Assembly (NCBI GenBank): GCA_041633555.1
Contig: JBFKFZ010000006.1
Location: 37,652-101,651 of the forward strand
Reading direction: 5' to 3'
Origin: JAHEAO01 sp041633555
Lineage (GTDB): Bacteria; Pseudomonadota; Alphaproteobacteria; Rhodobacterales; Rhodobacteraceae
Length of the DNA stretch: 64,000 nucleotides
In this document: in pieces, positions 44,667 to 55,594 of the stretch
How positions within the stretch are numbered: position 1 is the first letter of the stretch
How the letters are laid out: the number at the start of each line of letters is the position of its first letter
Made by a program: the position numbers and the translations under genes
Notes under the pieces: model-generated
Told to the model about the DNA's origin: nothing
The model's database searches: none
Seen by the model: the letters and a program-made list of their open reading frames with translations, nothing else

Positions 44667-45740
44667 ATGGAGGGTTTGGTGTCATCTGCGCTGTCCACCG
44701 AGATAGACCGCCCTGGCGGCCCGGTTCCGGTTTCTCCCGGTCCGGTACGCAAACTGACCAAGCGGCAGAAGGCGGCTATCGTCGTGCGCCTGCTGATGTC
44801 CGAAGGCGCAGACCTGTCTTTGTCGGGCCTGCCCGAGGCGACACTCGCCGAACTCACCCGCCAGATGACCACGTTGCGTTACATCGACCGCCCGACCCTG
44901 GAACGGGTGATCGAGGAGTTCCTAGCAGAGATAGAGGGCATTGGCCTTTCCTTTCCCGGTGGCGTCGATGAAGCGCTCTCGATTCTCGAAAGCGCGATAA
45001 GCTCTGAAACCGCGACCAAGCTCCGCTTGCAGGCGGGTGTCTCGGCCCAGGGCGATCCCTGGGAGCGGATCGGCGCGATCGGGGCCGAACTGCTGCTACC
45101 GGTGATGGAGGAAGAAAGCGTCGAGATTTGCGCTGTGCTTCTCTCAAAACTCAAGGTCTCGAAGGCTGCCGAACTCCTGGGAATGCTGCCCGGCGAACGC
45201 GCCCGCCGCATCGCCTACGCGATCTCGCTGACTGGCAACATCGCCCCCGACGTAGTACGCCGGATCGGCCTGTCGCTGGCCAGTCAACTCGATGCGCAAC
45301 CACTCAAGGCCTTTGCCGAAGGGCCTGTCGAACGCGTCGGCGCGATCCTCAACTTCTCGCCTGCCGTGACGCGAGATGATGTACTGGCCGGTTTGCACGA
45401 GGAAGACGAGAGTTTCGCAACCGAGGTCCGCCGAGCGATTTTCACCTTCGCAAACATCCCGGCCCGGATCGACCCGCGCGATGTCCCGAAGATCACCCGC
45501 GACATCGAGCAGGCCCAGCTTATCACCGCGCTTGCCGCTGCCAGCGGCGAGGCGGCGAAGGCGACCGAATTTATCCTTTCAAACATGTCGCAGCGCATGG
45601 CCGGCTCGATGCGCGAGGAGATGGAGGCGCTTGGCAAGGTCAAGGAGCGCGACGGCGAAGAGGCCCAGAATGCCGTCGTCGCCGTGATCCGCGAGCTTGA
45701 GGCTGCAGGCGAGATCTTCCTGGTGGCCGAAGACGAGTAG
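44667..45740 (+). CDS. fliG: FliG-like flagellar switch protein
   Basis: A 357-residue protein with FliG organisation. The N-terminal domain (about 25-120) begins LTKRQKAAIVVRLLMSEG; the middle ARM domain follows; the C-terminal domain (about 260-350) has DVPKITRDIEQAQLITALA, ILSNMSQRMAGSMREEM and AVIRELEAAGEI. FliG sits on the cytoplasmic rotor ring and takes torque from the stator. The sequence differs from standard FliG at the N-terminus and no other flagellar gene is in the window, so a separate role cannot be excluded. Confidence 0.83.
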   Translation: MEGLVSSALSTEIDRPGGPVPVSPGPVRKLTKRQKAAIVVRLLMSEGADLSLSGLPEATLAELTRQMTTLRYIDRPTLERVIEEFLAEIEGIGLSFPGGVDEALSILESAISSETATKLRLQAGVSAQGDPWERIGAIGAELLLPVMEEESVEICAVLLSKLKVSKAAELLGMLPGERARRIAYAISLTGNIAPDVVRRIGLSLASQLDAQPLKAFAEGPVERVGAILNFSPAVTRDDVLAGLHEEDESFATEVRRAIFTFANIPARIDPRDVPKITRDIEQAQLITALAAASGEAAKATEFILSNMSQRMAGSMREEMEALGKVKERDGEEAQNAVVAVIRELEAAGEIFLVAEDE

Positions 45741-46267
45741 GCCACACCGATCCAGGTTCCTCACAGGTATTGCGCTTCAAACGATTCGAACCGGCGTTAC
45801 TTAGCCTCGATCTTGTTCGGCAGTCCCCGAACGGCGTACCCAGTAGAAATGGCACTCTTGCGATTCCGACCTGCCCTGGCGTCAACAAGATCGGTCAGAT
45901 GAGACTTGCAGACGCGCAAGTGCACGACTTGATCTCGTCCGGTTCGAGGGACCACGTCTGTCGTCGCGTCGCGCAGCACTCACGGCCGCTAGCCATGCAC
46001 GGTTGCGAAGTCACTTCAACGGCGAGCTTCGGCAGGGGTACGGAACTCCATTCATCGCCCTAGGAGCGGACAATTCGGTCAACCGTTATGATCACTTCTT
46101 GCCGGATGAATGGCCGGTCCGGTCGCTGATCGCAGCTGCTCCCTAGGAACTGTTCGCTCTACCTGGTCCTTGCCGATTCAATATCGCCCGATCGACAGTG
46201 CGGAGAAGTAGCCTGGCCTTGTCGCGACCTCTGGACAGCCCACTGCCGACGGCCTACGGTCCCGGAC
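45741..46267. other. Non-coding stretch of 527 bp
   Basis: No frame here has a ribosome site or recognisable translation. Open frames on both strands (for example a 97-codon plus-strand frame at 45770) have Arg/Ser/His-rich compositions typical of spurious reading. By eye it is less GC-rich than its neighbours. No tRNA, clear terminator or insertion-sequence end was found. It must hold the promoter of the nitrile hydratase-like set. Confidence 0.5.
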
Positions 46268-46606
46268 ATGATCGAGGAAACCGGACGCCGCTGGCATGAT
46301 TTTGGCGGGCTCGAAGCGGGTCCTCTCGACCCTGCCGAGCACGACTACGCGCTTTGGGAAAGACGGGTCGATGCGCTCATGGTGCTGGCCGCGGCCAAGG
46401 GGCATTTCACCGTCGACGGTTTGCGCCGGGCATTGGAGGATTTGGGCGAAGAGGCCTTCGAAACGATGACCTACTATGAACGCTGGGTGGCGGCGGTTAA
46501 CCAGAACCTGCTGGAGGCGGGTGTCTATTCAGTCGAAGAACTCGGTCGCAAGATGGAAGTGGTCCGTCAGCGCGGTACCACCTATGGCGAGGCGGCCAGT
46601 GGTTGA
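46268..46606 (+). CDS. Nitrile hydratase/thiocyanate hydrolase beta-type subunit, N-terminal half
   Basis: A 112-residue protein matching the helical N-terminal half of the nitrile hydratase beta chain: WHDFGGLEAGPLDPAEHDYALW, then ETMTYYERWVAAVNQNLLEAGVYSVEEL. In ordinary nitrile hydratases this half is fused to the barrel domain. Here the barrel is a separate gene, overlapping by 8 bp, as in thiocyanate hydrolase and toyocamycin nitrile hydratase. An alternative name is nitrile hydratase accessory protein, but the EELGRKM ending fits the beta chain better. The ribosome site is weak. Confidence 0.72.
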   Translation: MIEETGRRWHDFGGLEAGPLDPAEHDYALWERRVDALMVLAAAKGHFTVDGLRRALEDLGEEAFETMTYYERWVAAVNQNLLEAGVYSVEELGRKMEVVRQRGTTYGEAASG

Positions 46607-46868
46607 ATGGGTCCGTGTCCGCGCGATGATGCCGCCCGGTCATGTCCGAACTCCGGCCTATCTGCGCGGCAAGACCGGCAAGATCGAGCGCGCCCTTGGT
46701 GCCTTCCCGAACCCCGAGCAGCTTGCCTATCGGCAAAAGGCCGGACCCCGCGCGCTCTACCGCGTCCGCTTTACCATGGCAGAACTCTGGGGCGAGGCGG
46801 CGGAGAACCCCGACGACACACTCGATGCCGAGATCTTCGCGCATTGGCTCGAATCGGGCGAGAACTGA
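46599..46868 (+). CDS. Nitrile hydratase/thiocyanate hydrolase beta-type subunit, C-terminal SH3-like half
   Basis: An 89-residue protein equal to the SH3-like barrel domain of the nitrile hydratase beta chain: VRVRAMMPPGHVRTPAYLRG, KTGKIERALGAFPNP, RALYRVRFTMAELWGE. The start was set at GTG 46599, which has GAGG 6 bases ahead and overlaps the previous stop. An ATG at 46584 is an alternative without a ribosome site. The stop is 1 bp from the alpha-subunit start. Confidence 0.78.
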   Translation: MVEWVRVRAMMPPGHVRTPAYLRGKTGKIERALGAFPNPEQLAYRQKAGPRALYRVRFTMAELWGEAAENPDDTLDAEIFAHWLESGEN

Positions 46869-46869
46869 C

Positions 46870-47514
46870 ATGCCGCACGATCATCACGACCACGAGCATA
46901 TCTCGCCGTCAGGTCACCCGTTTCGCCCCGATAATGACGCCCCCCTGACCTACTGGCAGACGCTGGAGATCGCGATCCGCGAGTTGCTGATCGAGAAAGG
47001 AATAACCAGCGCTGCCGAGATATCCGCCCAGATCGACGCGATGGATGCCCGCTCCCCGGCTGACGGGGCGAAGGTCGTGGCCCGTGCATGGAGCGATCCC
47101 GGTTTCAAGGCGCGGCTGCTGGCAGACGCCTCGGCTGCCAGCCGCGAAATGGGCTTTGATATCGGTGCGCTGCGGCTGATCGCCGTCGAGAACACCGCCG
47201 ACATCCACAACGTGATCGTCTGCACGCTTTGCTCCTGCTACCCGCGCAACCTGTTGGGACTGCCACCGGACTGGTACAAGACCCGTGCCTATCGCAGCAG
47301 GGTGGTCCGTGAACCACGCAAGGTGCTGTCCGAATTCGGTCTCGACATGCCAGCAAGCACCCGCGTGCGGGTGCATGATTCCACTGCCGACATGCGCTAC
47401 ATCGTTCTGCCCGCACGCCCTTCAGGCACGGAAGGAATGACGGAGTCGGACTTGGCCGCGCTCGTGACCCGCGACTCCATGATCGGCACCGGTCTGCCCA
47501 AAGCCAGCGCATGA
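46870..47514 (+). CDS. Cobalt-type nitrile hydratase alpha/thiocyanate hydrolase gamma subunit
   Basis: A 214-residue catalytic subunit. The metal-binding claw is CTLCSC (Cys118, Cys121, Cys123). The Thr marks the cobalt type; iron enzymes have Ser. The next blocks LLGLPPDWYKT, SRVVREPRKVLSEFG and MRYIVLPARPSGTEG fit both nitrile hydratase alpha and thiocyanate hydrolase gamma. The N-terminus is His-rich (PHDHHDHEH), a possible metal-loading site. Substrate, nitrile or thiocyanate, is not decided by sequence. The stop overlaps the DMT transporter start (ATGA). Confidence 0.93.
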   Translation: MPHDHHDHEHISPSGHPFRPDNDAPLTYWQTLEIAIRELLIEKGITSAAEISAQIDAMDARSPADGAKVVARAWSDPGFKARLLADASAASREMGFDIGALRLIAVENTADIHNVIVCTLCSCYPRNLLGLPPDWYKTRAYRSRVVREPRKVLSEFGLDMPASTRVRVHDSTADMRYIVLPARPSGTEGMTESDLAALVTRDSMIGTGLPKASA

Positions 47515-48395
47515 ATTGGTTCCGCGGCCTGACACCGACGGCGCAAGGCATCGTGATGATGATCGCGGCCGTCGCCACATTCTCTCTGATGGACAGCATC
47601 GCCAAGGAACTCAGCAGCCGGTATGACCCGCTGCAGGTGGTCTGGGCGCGCTATACCTGCCACACCGCAGTCGTGTTCCTGTGGTTCGCGCCGCGCCTGA
47701 CCAGCCTGCTGCGCACCCGACATCTTGGCCTGCAATTGATCCGCTCGGCTTTCCTGTTCGGTGCGACTTTCAGCTTCTTTACCGCGATCGCCCATATCGG
47801 GCTGGCACAAGCCACGGCGGTCTTCGATGCGAATCCGCTGATCGTGACGATCCTCGCCTTTCTGGTGCTGAAGGAACGGGCCGGGCCGCGCCGCATCTTC
47901 GGCGTCTGCGCGGGCCTTTGCGGCGCCCTGATCATCATCCGTCCGGGCACCGAGATCTTTTCGCCCTACGCGGCGCTGCCGCTGCTCGGCGCGCTGTGTT
48001 ACGCAAGCTATGTCATCTCGACCCGCTTTCTCGGCAGCAACGAGAACAGCCTGACGAGCCTTCTCTATACGACGCTGATCGGAACCGTCGTCGCCTCGGC
48101 GCTGGTGCCGGGTGTCTGGCAGACGCCTGCCCCTGCCGATGCCGCTCTGATGTTGCTGATGGGCGCGATCGGCGGCACAGGGCAGTACTTTCTAATCCGC
48201 GCCTTCACGCTGGCCGAAGCCGGGACCGTTGCGCCCTTCACATATGTCGGGCTGATCTTCGCGGTGATTTTCGGCTATGTTTTCTTCTCGGAAGTGCCGG
48301 ATGCGATGACCTTTGTCGGCGCGCTTGTGATCGCGGGATCGGGACTTTATGTCTGGCACCGTGAGCGCCACCAGCACAGCAAGCAACCGGTCTGA
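47511..48395 (+). CDS. DMT superfamily (EamA) transporter
   Basis: A 294-residue protein with ten hydrophobic segments and two EamA repeats (about 10-145 and 150-290). Examples are GIVMMIAAVATFSLMDSIAK and YASYVISTRFLG. Members export amino acids, nucleobases or other small metabolites; the substrate is not evident. It overlaps the alpha-subunit gene by 4 bp, so it may be made together with the hydratase and could move its substrate or product. Confidence 0.9.
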   Translation: MNWFRGLTPTAQGIVMMIAAVATFSLMDSIAKELSSRYDPLQVVWARYTCHTAVVFLWFAPRLTSLLRTRHLGLQLIRSAFLFGATFSFFTAIAHIGLAQATAVFDANPLIVTILAFLVLKERAGPRRIFGVCAGLCGALIIIRPGTEIFSPYAALPLLGALCYASYVISTRFLGSNENSLTSLLYTTLIGTVVASALVPGVWQTPAPADAALMLLMGAIGGTGQYFLIRAFTLAEAGTVAPFTYVGLIFAVIFGYVFFSEVPDAMTFVGALVIAGSGLYVWHRERHQHSKQPV

Positions 48396-49313
48396 ATGAA
48401 CGCGAAGACCAAGACAAGGACCGGCCGGACCCTCACTGACTGGTTCACCGACCGCCTGCTTCGGACCATTATCGGGTTCATGCGGCTCATACCTTACGAA
48501 AGGCGAGTACCGGCGATGGGTTGGTTCACGCGCCGCGTGATCGCGCCGCTGGCCGGGTATAACCGGCGCTCGGCGGTAAATCTGTCCTACATCTTTCCCG
48601 ATATGGGCCGGGCCGAGCGCGCTGACATCATATCCGCCGTTGCCGACAATGCCGGGCGCACCTTCATCGAGAATTACTCGCCTGACGAGTTCCTTGCCCG
48701 CAACGAAGGCGCCGAGATCTCTGGCCCCGGAATCGCTGCGCTGGAAGAAGCGCAGGCCAAGGGCCAGCCGGTCATCCTCGTCACCGGACATTTCGGCAAT
48801 TACGAGGCTCCGCGTGCGGCCTTGGTCAGCCGCGGCTATGACATAGGCGGTCTCTATCGACCGGCTTCGAACAAATTCTTCAATGATCACTATGCCGGTA
48901 CCTTCACGGCCTACGGTGGCCCAATCTTCGCGCAGGGCCATCGCGGCACGGCTGGTTTTGTCCGGCATCTCAAGGCGGGCGGCATCCTGGTGCTGCTTTT
49001 CGATCAGCACGTGCGCGAAGGAAGACGGTTGCAGTTCCTTGGCCGCCCCGCGATGACAGCGCTTTCTGCCAGCGAACTGGCGTTGCGCTATGGCGCGCAA
49101 CTGATCCCGTTCTACGGCACAAGGCGGGCCGACGGACTGACCTTCGATATCGAACTCGAAGCTCCGGTGCCGCATAGCGACCCGATTACGATGACCAACG
49201 CTATCAATGCTAGCCTGGAAGCGCGCATACAGGCCAATCCCGGCCAGTGGTTCTGGATCCATCGCCGGTGGAAAGTCGGGCGAATAAAGTCGATCCTGCG
49301 AAAGCAGAAATGA
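48396..49313 (+). CDS. LpxL/HtrB-like lysophospholipid (lipid A) acyltransferase
   Basis: A 305-residue membrane-associated acyltransferase. It has RLIPYERRVPAMGWFTRRV, NLSYIFPDMGRAER, the catalytic His motif VTGHFGNYEAPR, and LFDQHVREGRRLQFLGRPA. The family transfers fatty acids to lipid A precursors on the inner leaflet. It starts directly after the transporter stop (TGAATGA), so it is in the same transcription unit. Confidence 0.9.
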   Translation: MNAKTKTRTGRTLTDWFTDRLLRTIIGFMRLIPYERRVPAMGWFTRRVIAPLAGYNRRSAVNLSYIFPDMGRAERADIISAVADNAGRTFIENYSPDEFLARNEGAEISGPGIAALEEAQAKGQPVILVTGHFGNYEAPRAALVSRGYDIGGLYRPASNKFFNDHYAGTFTAYGGPIFAQGHRGTAGFVRHLKAGGILVLLFDQHVREGRRLQFLGRPAMTALSASELALRYGAQLIPFYGTRRADGLTFDIELEAPVPHSDPITMTNAINASLEARIQANPGQWFWIHRRWKVGRIKSILRKQK

Positions 49314-49340
49314 TCCGGCCGCCGCCTCGCGGAACCTGTG

Positions 49341-50051
49341 CTAGCGCAATTGCGCTGCAGCCAGAATCGGGCCGTGTCCTGATTGTTGCAGGATCACCGC
49401 AACCGGTGATGTGTCACCTTTGAGGTCAATGGCAAGACGCAGAGGCGCATTCCCATCCCATTTTGCAACCGGGGTCCAGGAAGTCACTATGTTCGCGTAG
49501 TCAATGCTGCGCCCCGCATTCTCGCCGCGCCGGATATCCACCTTGCGCAGCGGTGCGAACCGGACGACGTGCAGCAACATTTTCTTGGGCAGAAGCGCGG
49601 AGCCGTTCCGGTCCGCCTTCACCGACAGCCTGCTGCCCTGTCTGGCAACCTGCAGCTTGACGACCGTCGGGGATTTCGAATGCGCCTCGATAAGCTGCGC
49701 CAGCTTCATGGGTTTGGCCCCGACCAGATGATCGCGCCCGCCGACGATCATCTGCGGCGTGTAGACGGTCCGATGCCCGGCGGCCCGTGCATAGGCCTTT
49801 TGGCGTTGGGTGAAAGCCGGATCACCAAACTCGTCCTTCCAACCAAGATAGTCCCAGTAATCGACATGCAGCGCCAGCGCGATCACATCCTGACGCTTCG
49901 CCAGATCCGCCAGCAGCGCATCTGCCGGAGGGCAGGACGAGCAGCCCTGAGAGGTGTAGAGCTCCACGACAACCGGTTGCGACTGCGCCGCCACAATGCT
50001 TGGAACGCCGAACGTGAACGCCAGCGATATGGCTGCCAAGAATGCTTTCAT
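49341..50051 (-). CDS. DUF1223 thioredoxin-like periplasmic protein
   Basis: A 236-residue protein with a signal peptide (MKAFLAAISLAFTFGVPSIVA). The DUF1223 domain has VVELYTSQGCSSCPPADALL with a CSSC pair in a thioredoxin-like position, then HVDYWDYLGWKDEFGDPAFTQRQ and TPQMIVGGR. The function is unknown. The start at 50051 begins the signal peptide; upstream in-frame codons are not needed. It is divergent from acnA. Confidence 0.9.
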   Translation of the reverse strand: MKAFLAAISLAFTFGVPSIVAAQSQPVVVELYTSQGCSSCPPADALLADLAKRQDVIALALHVDYWDYLGWKDEFGDPAFTQRQKAYARAAGHRTVYTPQMIVGGRDHLVGAKPMKLAQLIEAHSKSPTVVKLQVARQGSRLSVKADRNGSALLPKKMLLHVVRFAPLRKVDIRRGENAGRSIDYANIVTSWTPVAKWDGNAPLRLAIDLKGDTSPVAVILQQSGHGPILAAAQLR

Positions 50052-50169
50052 CCACCCGTCCTCGGAATTCGCCCCCGCATCTGTCCTAGACCAGTCATAC
50101 CTCAACTGCCAATCAAGCAATTGCGACTTACCCCGAATATCACGGCCTTGTCAGGTTCGCGCGGCAACT

Positions 50170-50179
50170 TTGTGCACAA
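50170..50179. promoter_or_regulatory. Palindrome in the acnA upstream region
   Basis: A perfect 10-bp palindrome TTGTGCACAA lies 93 bases before acnA, followed 2 bases later by GTATAC (50182-50187) in an AT-rich patch. It may be an operator or part of a promoter; no known regulator motif is matched. Confidence 0.3.
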
Positions 50180-50271
50180 TGGTATACAAATTTTGCTACA
50201 CCCCCTTGATTGCTGGCTTCGGTTGCGGCACACCCTTCGCAATCAGAACCCTGACCCGATGGGAGCCCCCG

Positions 50272-53049
<2,778 letters not shown>

Positions 53050-53058
53050 ATAATCGGG

Positions 53059-53084
53059 GGGTGGGCCGATGGGCCCACCCTTTT
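53059..53084 (+). terminator. Rho-independent terminator of acnA
   Basis: A 9-bp perfect stem GGGTGGGCC / GGCCCACCC with loop GATG, followed by TTTT. It begins 9 bases after the acnA stop. Confidence 0.88.
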
Positions 53085-53134
53085 GTCTTGCTGGTCAAGT
53101 GGCCGAAAGGCGCATGTCCCGCCGGACAAGTGAT

Positions 53135-53713
53135 CTAGGATCTTCGCCGGACGAACCCCAAGGCGGCGATCCCCGCCAGCAGCAGCAGAGCCGAGGCCGG
53201 GACCGGCACTGCCGAGAGGCCAAGCGGAGAGCCGTCTCTGAAGACCTGCATCCTGACGCCCACGGCGTCCGGAGACCCGCCCCCGGTATTCTCGATCAGG
53301 AATCCCAAGTTGAGGAACGGATCGCCGCTCACTCGCGAACTGGCCACGGACCACATCGGGGAACCGTTCCTTACGAACAGCGTGAAGGCCAGCGTAAGTT
53401 CCTCGCCACCGGTCCGCAAAAGCACCGCGAACATGTTCGAGTCGGGTAGAATGGGCTCGGGCGGAACAAGAACGCCCTCACTTACCGAAAGCGACAGCAG
53501 GAATGGCTGTGGATCAATTCCCGAGACCTGCGCCACGACGTCGATCGGGTTCACCACCTGAGAGGTAATGAAATCGAATTCCGGCGGCGTCTCCGGCTGC
53601 GGATTGAAGCCAGGGGTGATTAGCGGGTCGAACCCTTCGATGCCGATGGGGGCGGCAATGGCGGACGGGGCGGCTAGGATTAGGCCAAGCGCCAAGGCGA
53701 TTTTTCTGATCAT
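53135..53713 (-). CDS. VPLPA-CTERM sorting domain protein
   Basis: A 192-residue exported protein. Signal peptide MIRKIALALGLILAAPSAIA. The mature middle part has no cysteine and no recognised domain. The C-terminus VPVPASALLLLAGIAALGF followed by RRRS is the tripartite VPLPA/PEP-CTERM sorting signal (motif, membrane span, basic end), cut by an exosortase-type enzyme. Such proteins in Rhodobacteraceae are thought to reach the cell surface or biofilm matrix. No exosortase gene is in the window. Confidence 0.87.
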   Translation of the reverse strand: MIRKIALALGLILAAPSAIAAPIGIEGFDPLITPGFNPQPETPPEFDFITSQVVNPIDVVAQVSGIDPQPFLLSLSVSEGVLVPPEPILPDSNMFAVLLRTGGEELTLAFTLFVRNGSPMWSVASSRVSGDPFLNLGFLIENTGGGSPDAVGVRMQVFRDGSPLGLSAVPVPASALLLLAGIAALGFVRRRS

Positions 53714-54026
53714 CTGAAAGCTCGTTCATGAACAGAATTTCTTGACAGGCAATGCCGAATGATTGCAGAAAAGCCACGATCTCGTTATCGCGAAGGAGCG
53801 TGGAAGGCCTGGCGGAGTGCTGCCGACTTGCCGCGTGATCTCGCCGGGCCTTGACTCGGGCCGTCAGGTGGCGAGTGGCATTACCGGGGCCTTCCTGTAC
53901 ATGATCTCGCGGGTCCCGGGAGTCGTGACCGGACGGCCTGAACCATCGACATGATCAGGCGCGACTCCATCGATTTGGGACGACCATCTTCACGTCTCGT
54001 TAACCAATTTCAGACATGGTCGGTGA
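53714..54026. other. Intergenic stretch between the VPLPA-CTERM gene and ccmG
   Basis: No convincing gene. A 63-codon plus-strand frame at 53763 has no ribosome site or recognisable content. The left end should carry the VPLPA-CTERM promoter on the minus strand. Confidence 0.45.
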
Positions 54027-54131
54027 ATGATCAAACGTCGCAGACACGCCCGCGCCATCGGCATTCCAATGCCTTTGCTTGAGGCTATCGGACTGATCCT
54101 TCTGGCCGTTGCGGCGGCGCAGTTCGGCTAG
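54027..54131 (+). CDS. Possible 34-residue membrane peptide
   Basis: A short frame MIKRRRHARAIGIPMPLLEA continues into a single hydrophobic segment (GLILLAVAAAQFG). The basic start plus one span resembles small membrane peptides. The ribosome site is poor and the stop overlaps the ccmG stop in a convergent arrangement. It may be chance. Confidence 0.25.
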   Translation: MIKRRRHARAIGIPMPLLEAIGLILLAVAAAQFG

Positions 54132-54667
54132 GGCTGCTTGGCACCCTCGATCGCGGGTCTGATCGTGCGGGTCAGCACGCGTTCAGTGATCGGCCCGGCA
54201 AAGCGCAGCAAGATCCGCCCCTCCCCGTCGATCACATAGGTCTCGGGAACACCGTAAAGTCCCCAGTCCAGTGCGGTTCGCCCGTTGGCATCGGCGCCAA
54301 TGCCCTCATAGGGATTGCCAAGCTCCACCAGAAAGGCCATCGCCTTGTCCGGGTCGTCCTTGTAGTTGATACCGTAGATCGGCACGCCCTCCGCGGCCAG
54401 TTTCTCCAGGCTTGGATGCTCGGCCCGGCAGGGGGCGCACCAACTGGCCCAGTAGTTGACCAGCTTGACGCCCGGCGCCAATAGGGTTGCATCGTCGAAT
54501 GTCGGTAGGCCACCGAGGTCGGTCAGCACTACCGGCGGCGCCGGATTGCCCGCGATCGCCGAGGGTAGCGCTGTGGGATCCTCACGGTTCATGCCCATCC
54601 AGAACATGCCTGCGAGGGCTGCGAAGATCAGCGGTGGCGCGATCATCAGGGGTGAAATCCTAGCCAT
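54128..54667 (-). CDS. ccmG: Thiol:disulfide interchange protein CcmG/DsbE
   Basis: A 179-residue membrane-tethered thioredoxin that reduces apocytochrome c cysteines or CcmH. The N-terminal anchor is PPLIFAALAGMFWMGM. The active site is WCAPC (NYWASWCAPCRAEHPSLE) and the cis-proline region is YGVPETYVIDGEG. It is the last gene of the ccmABCDG run, overlapping ccmD by 8 bp. Confidence 0.96.
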   Translation of the reverse strand: MARISPLMIAPPLIFAALAGMFWMGMNREDPTALPSAIAGNPAPPVVLTDLGGLPTFDDATLLAPGVKLVNYWASWCAPCRAEHPSLEKLAAEGVPIYGINYKDDPDKAMAFLVELGNPYEGIGADANGRTALDWGLYGVPETYVIDGEGRILLRFAGPITERVLTRTIRPAIEGAKQP

Positions 54668-54812
54668 TGGCGCGCCGCGCTTCCGCCTGCTCCAGCGCCC
54701 GCCGTACGCGGCGCGCGCGCAGCCAAGTCACCAGCACCAGCCCGCCAACCAGCAGGAATGACAAGGTGTAGGCCGACAGCACCTCGGCGGCGTATTTCCC
54801 CAGATCCGGCAT
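54660..54812 (-). CDS. ccmD: Heme exporter protein CcmD
   Basis: A 50-residue protein with one membrane helix (AYTLSFLLVGGLVLVTWL) and a basic cytoplasmic tail (RARRVRRALEQAEARR). This is the CcmD pattern; it stabilises the CcmABC-holo-CcmE complex. The ATG overlaps the ccmC stop by 1 base (TGATG) and the end overlaps ccmG by 8 bp. Confidence 0.9.
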   Translation of the reverse strand: MPDLGKYAAEVLSAYTLSFLLVGGLVLVTWLRARRVRRALEQAEARRANG

Positions 54813-55540
54813 CAGCCCATCCTTTCGCGCAGCGCGATCGCATGCAGCCTCCGCGCCCGGATCTCGGTACGTGTGCGGACCAGCACCAGCGCAAGGAACA
54901 GCAGCACGAACCCCGCAATCACCACCAGAAGCGGGAACCAGAACACGTCGGCGACGTTTTCCTCGGCATCGAGCGACAGCGAGGCGCCCTGATGCAACCC
55001 CTGGTTCCAGAAGTTCACCGCGTAACGGGACAGGATCGCGAAGACCGATCCGACGAGGCACAGAACCGACGTGAGGTCAGCGGCCGTATCGGGATTCTCG
55101 ATTGCCGCCCACATCGCCATGTAGCCGAGATAAAACAGGAACAGGATCAGGAACGAAGTCAGGCGCGGATCCCAGGCCCACCATGTTCCCCACATCGGCT
55201 GGCCCCAGATCGCGCCCGTAACCAGCGCGATTACGGTCATTATCATGCCGACCGGCGCGGCCGCCTTGGCCGCCAGCGCGCTGACATGATGCCGGCGCAC
55301 CAGCCAGATCAGCGACGCCACCAGCATCATCGCCCAGGCATTGATCGCCATCATCGCCGAGGGCACATGGATGTAGATGATCTTGACCGTCGCTCCCATC
55401 CGGTAGTCGTCTGGCGTGAAGAAATAACCCCAGATCAGCCCCAGCATCAGCGCGGCGGCCGCCAGCACCGACAAGACCGGCACCAGCGGCGCGGTCCAGC
55501 CCATGAATTTCAGCGGATTTGCATATTCCCAGATCGACAT
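54812..55540 (-). CDS. ccmC: Heme exporter/handling protein CcmC
   Basis: A 242-residue protein with six membrane helices that passes heme to CcmE. The tryptophan-rich WWD-type loop is seen in GTWWAWDPRLTSFLILF. Flanking histidines occur in IIYIHVPSAMMAIN and in NFWNQGLHQGASLS. The length is normal. It lies 54 bp downstream of ccmB. Confidence 0.97.
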   Translation of the reverse strand: MSIWEYANPLKFMGWTAPLVPVLSVLAAAALMLGLIWGYFFTPDDYRMGATVKIIYIHVPSAMMAINAWAMMLVASLIWLVRRHHVSALAAKAAAPVGMIMTVIALVTGAIWGQPMWGTWWAWDPRLTSFLILFLFYLGYMAMWAAIENPDTAADLTSVLCLVGSVFAILSRYAVNFWNQGLHQGASLSLDAEENVADVFWFPLLVVIAGFVLLFLALVLVRTRTEIRARRLHAIALRERMG

Positions 55541-55594
55541 GGCCCGGTTCTAGCGCCTCTCTTTTGCATCTGCCACACACATCGCCGTCAACCC

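Noticed and set aside
45770..46063. 97-codon plus-strand frame in the gap after the FliG-like gene
   Set aside because: It has no ribosome site and an Arg/Ser/His-rich composition; no family was recognised.
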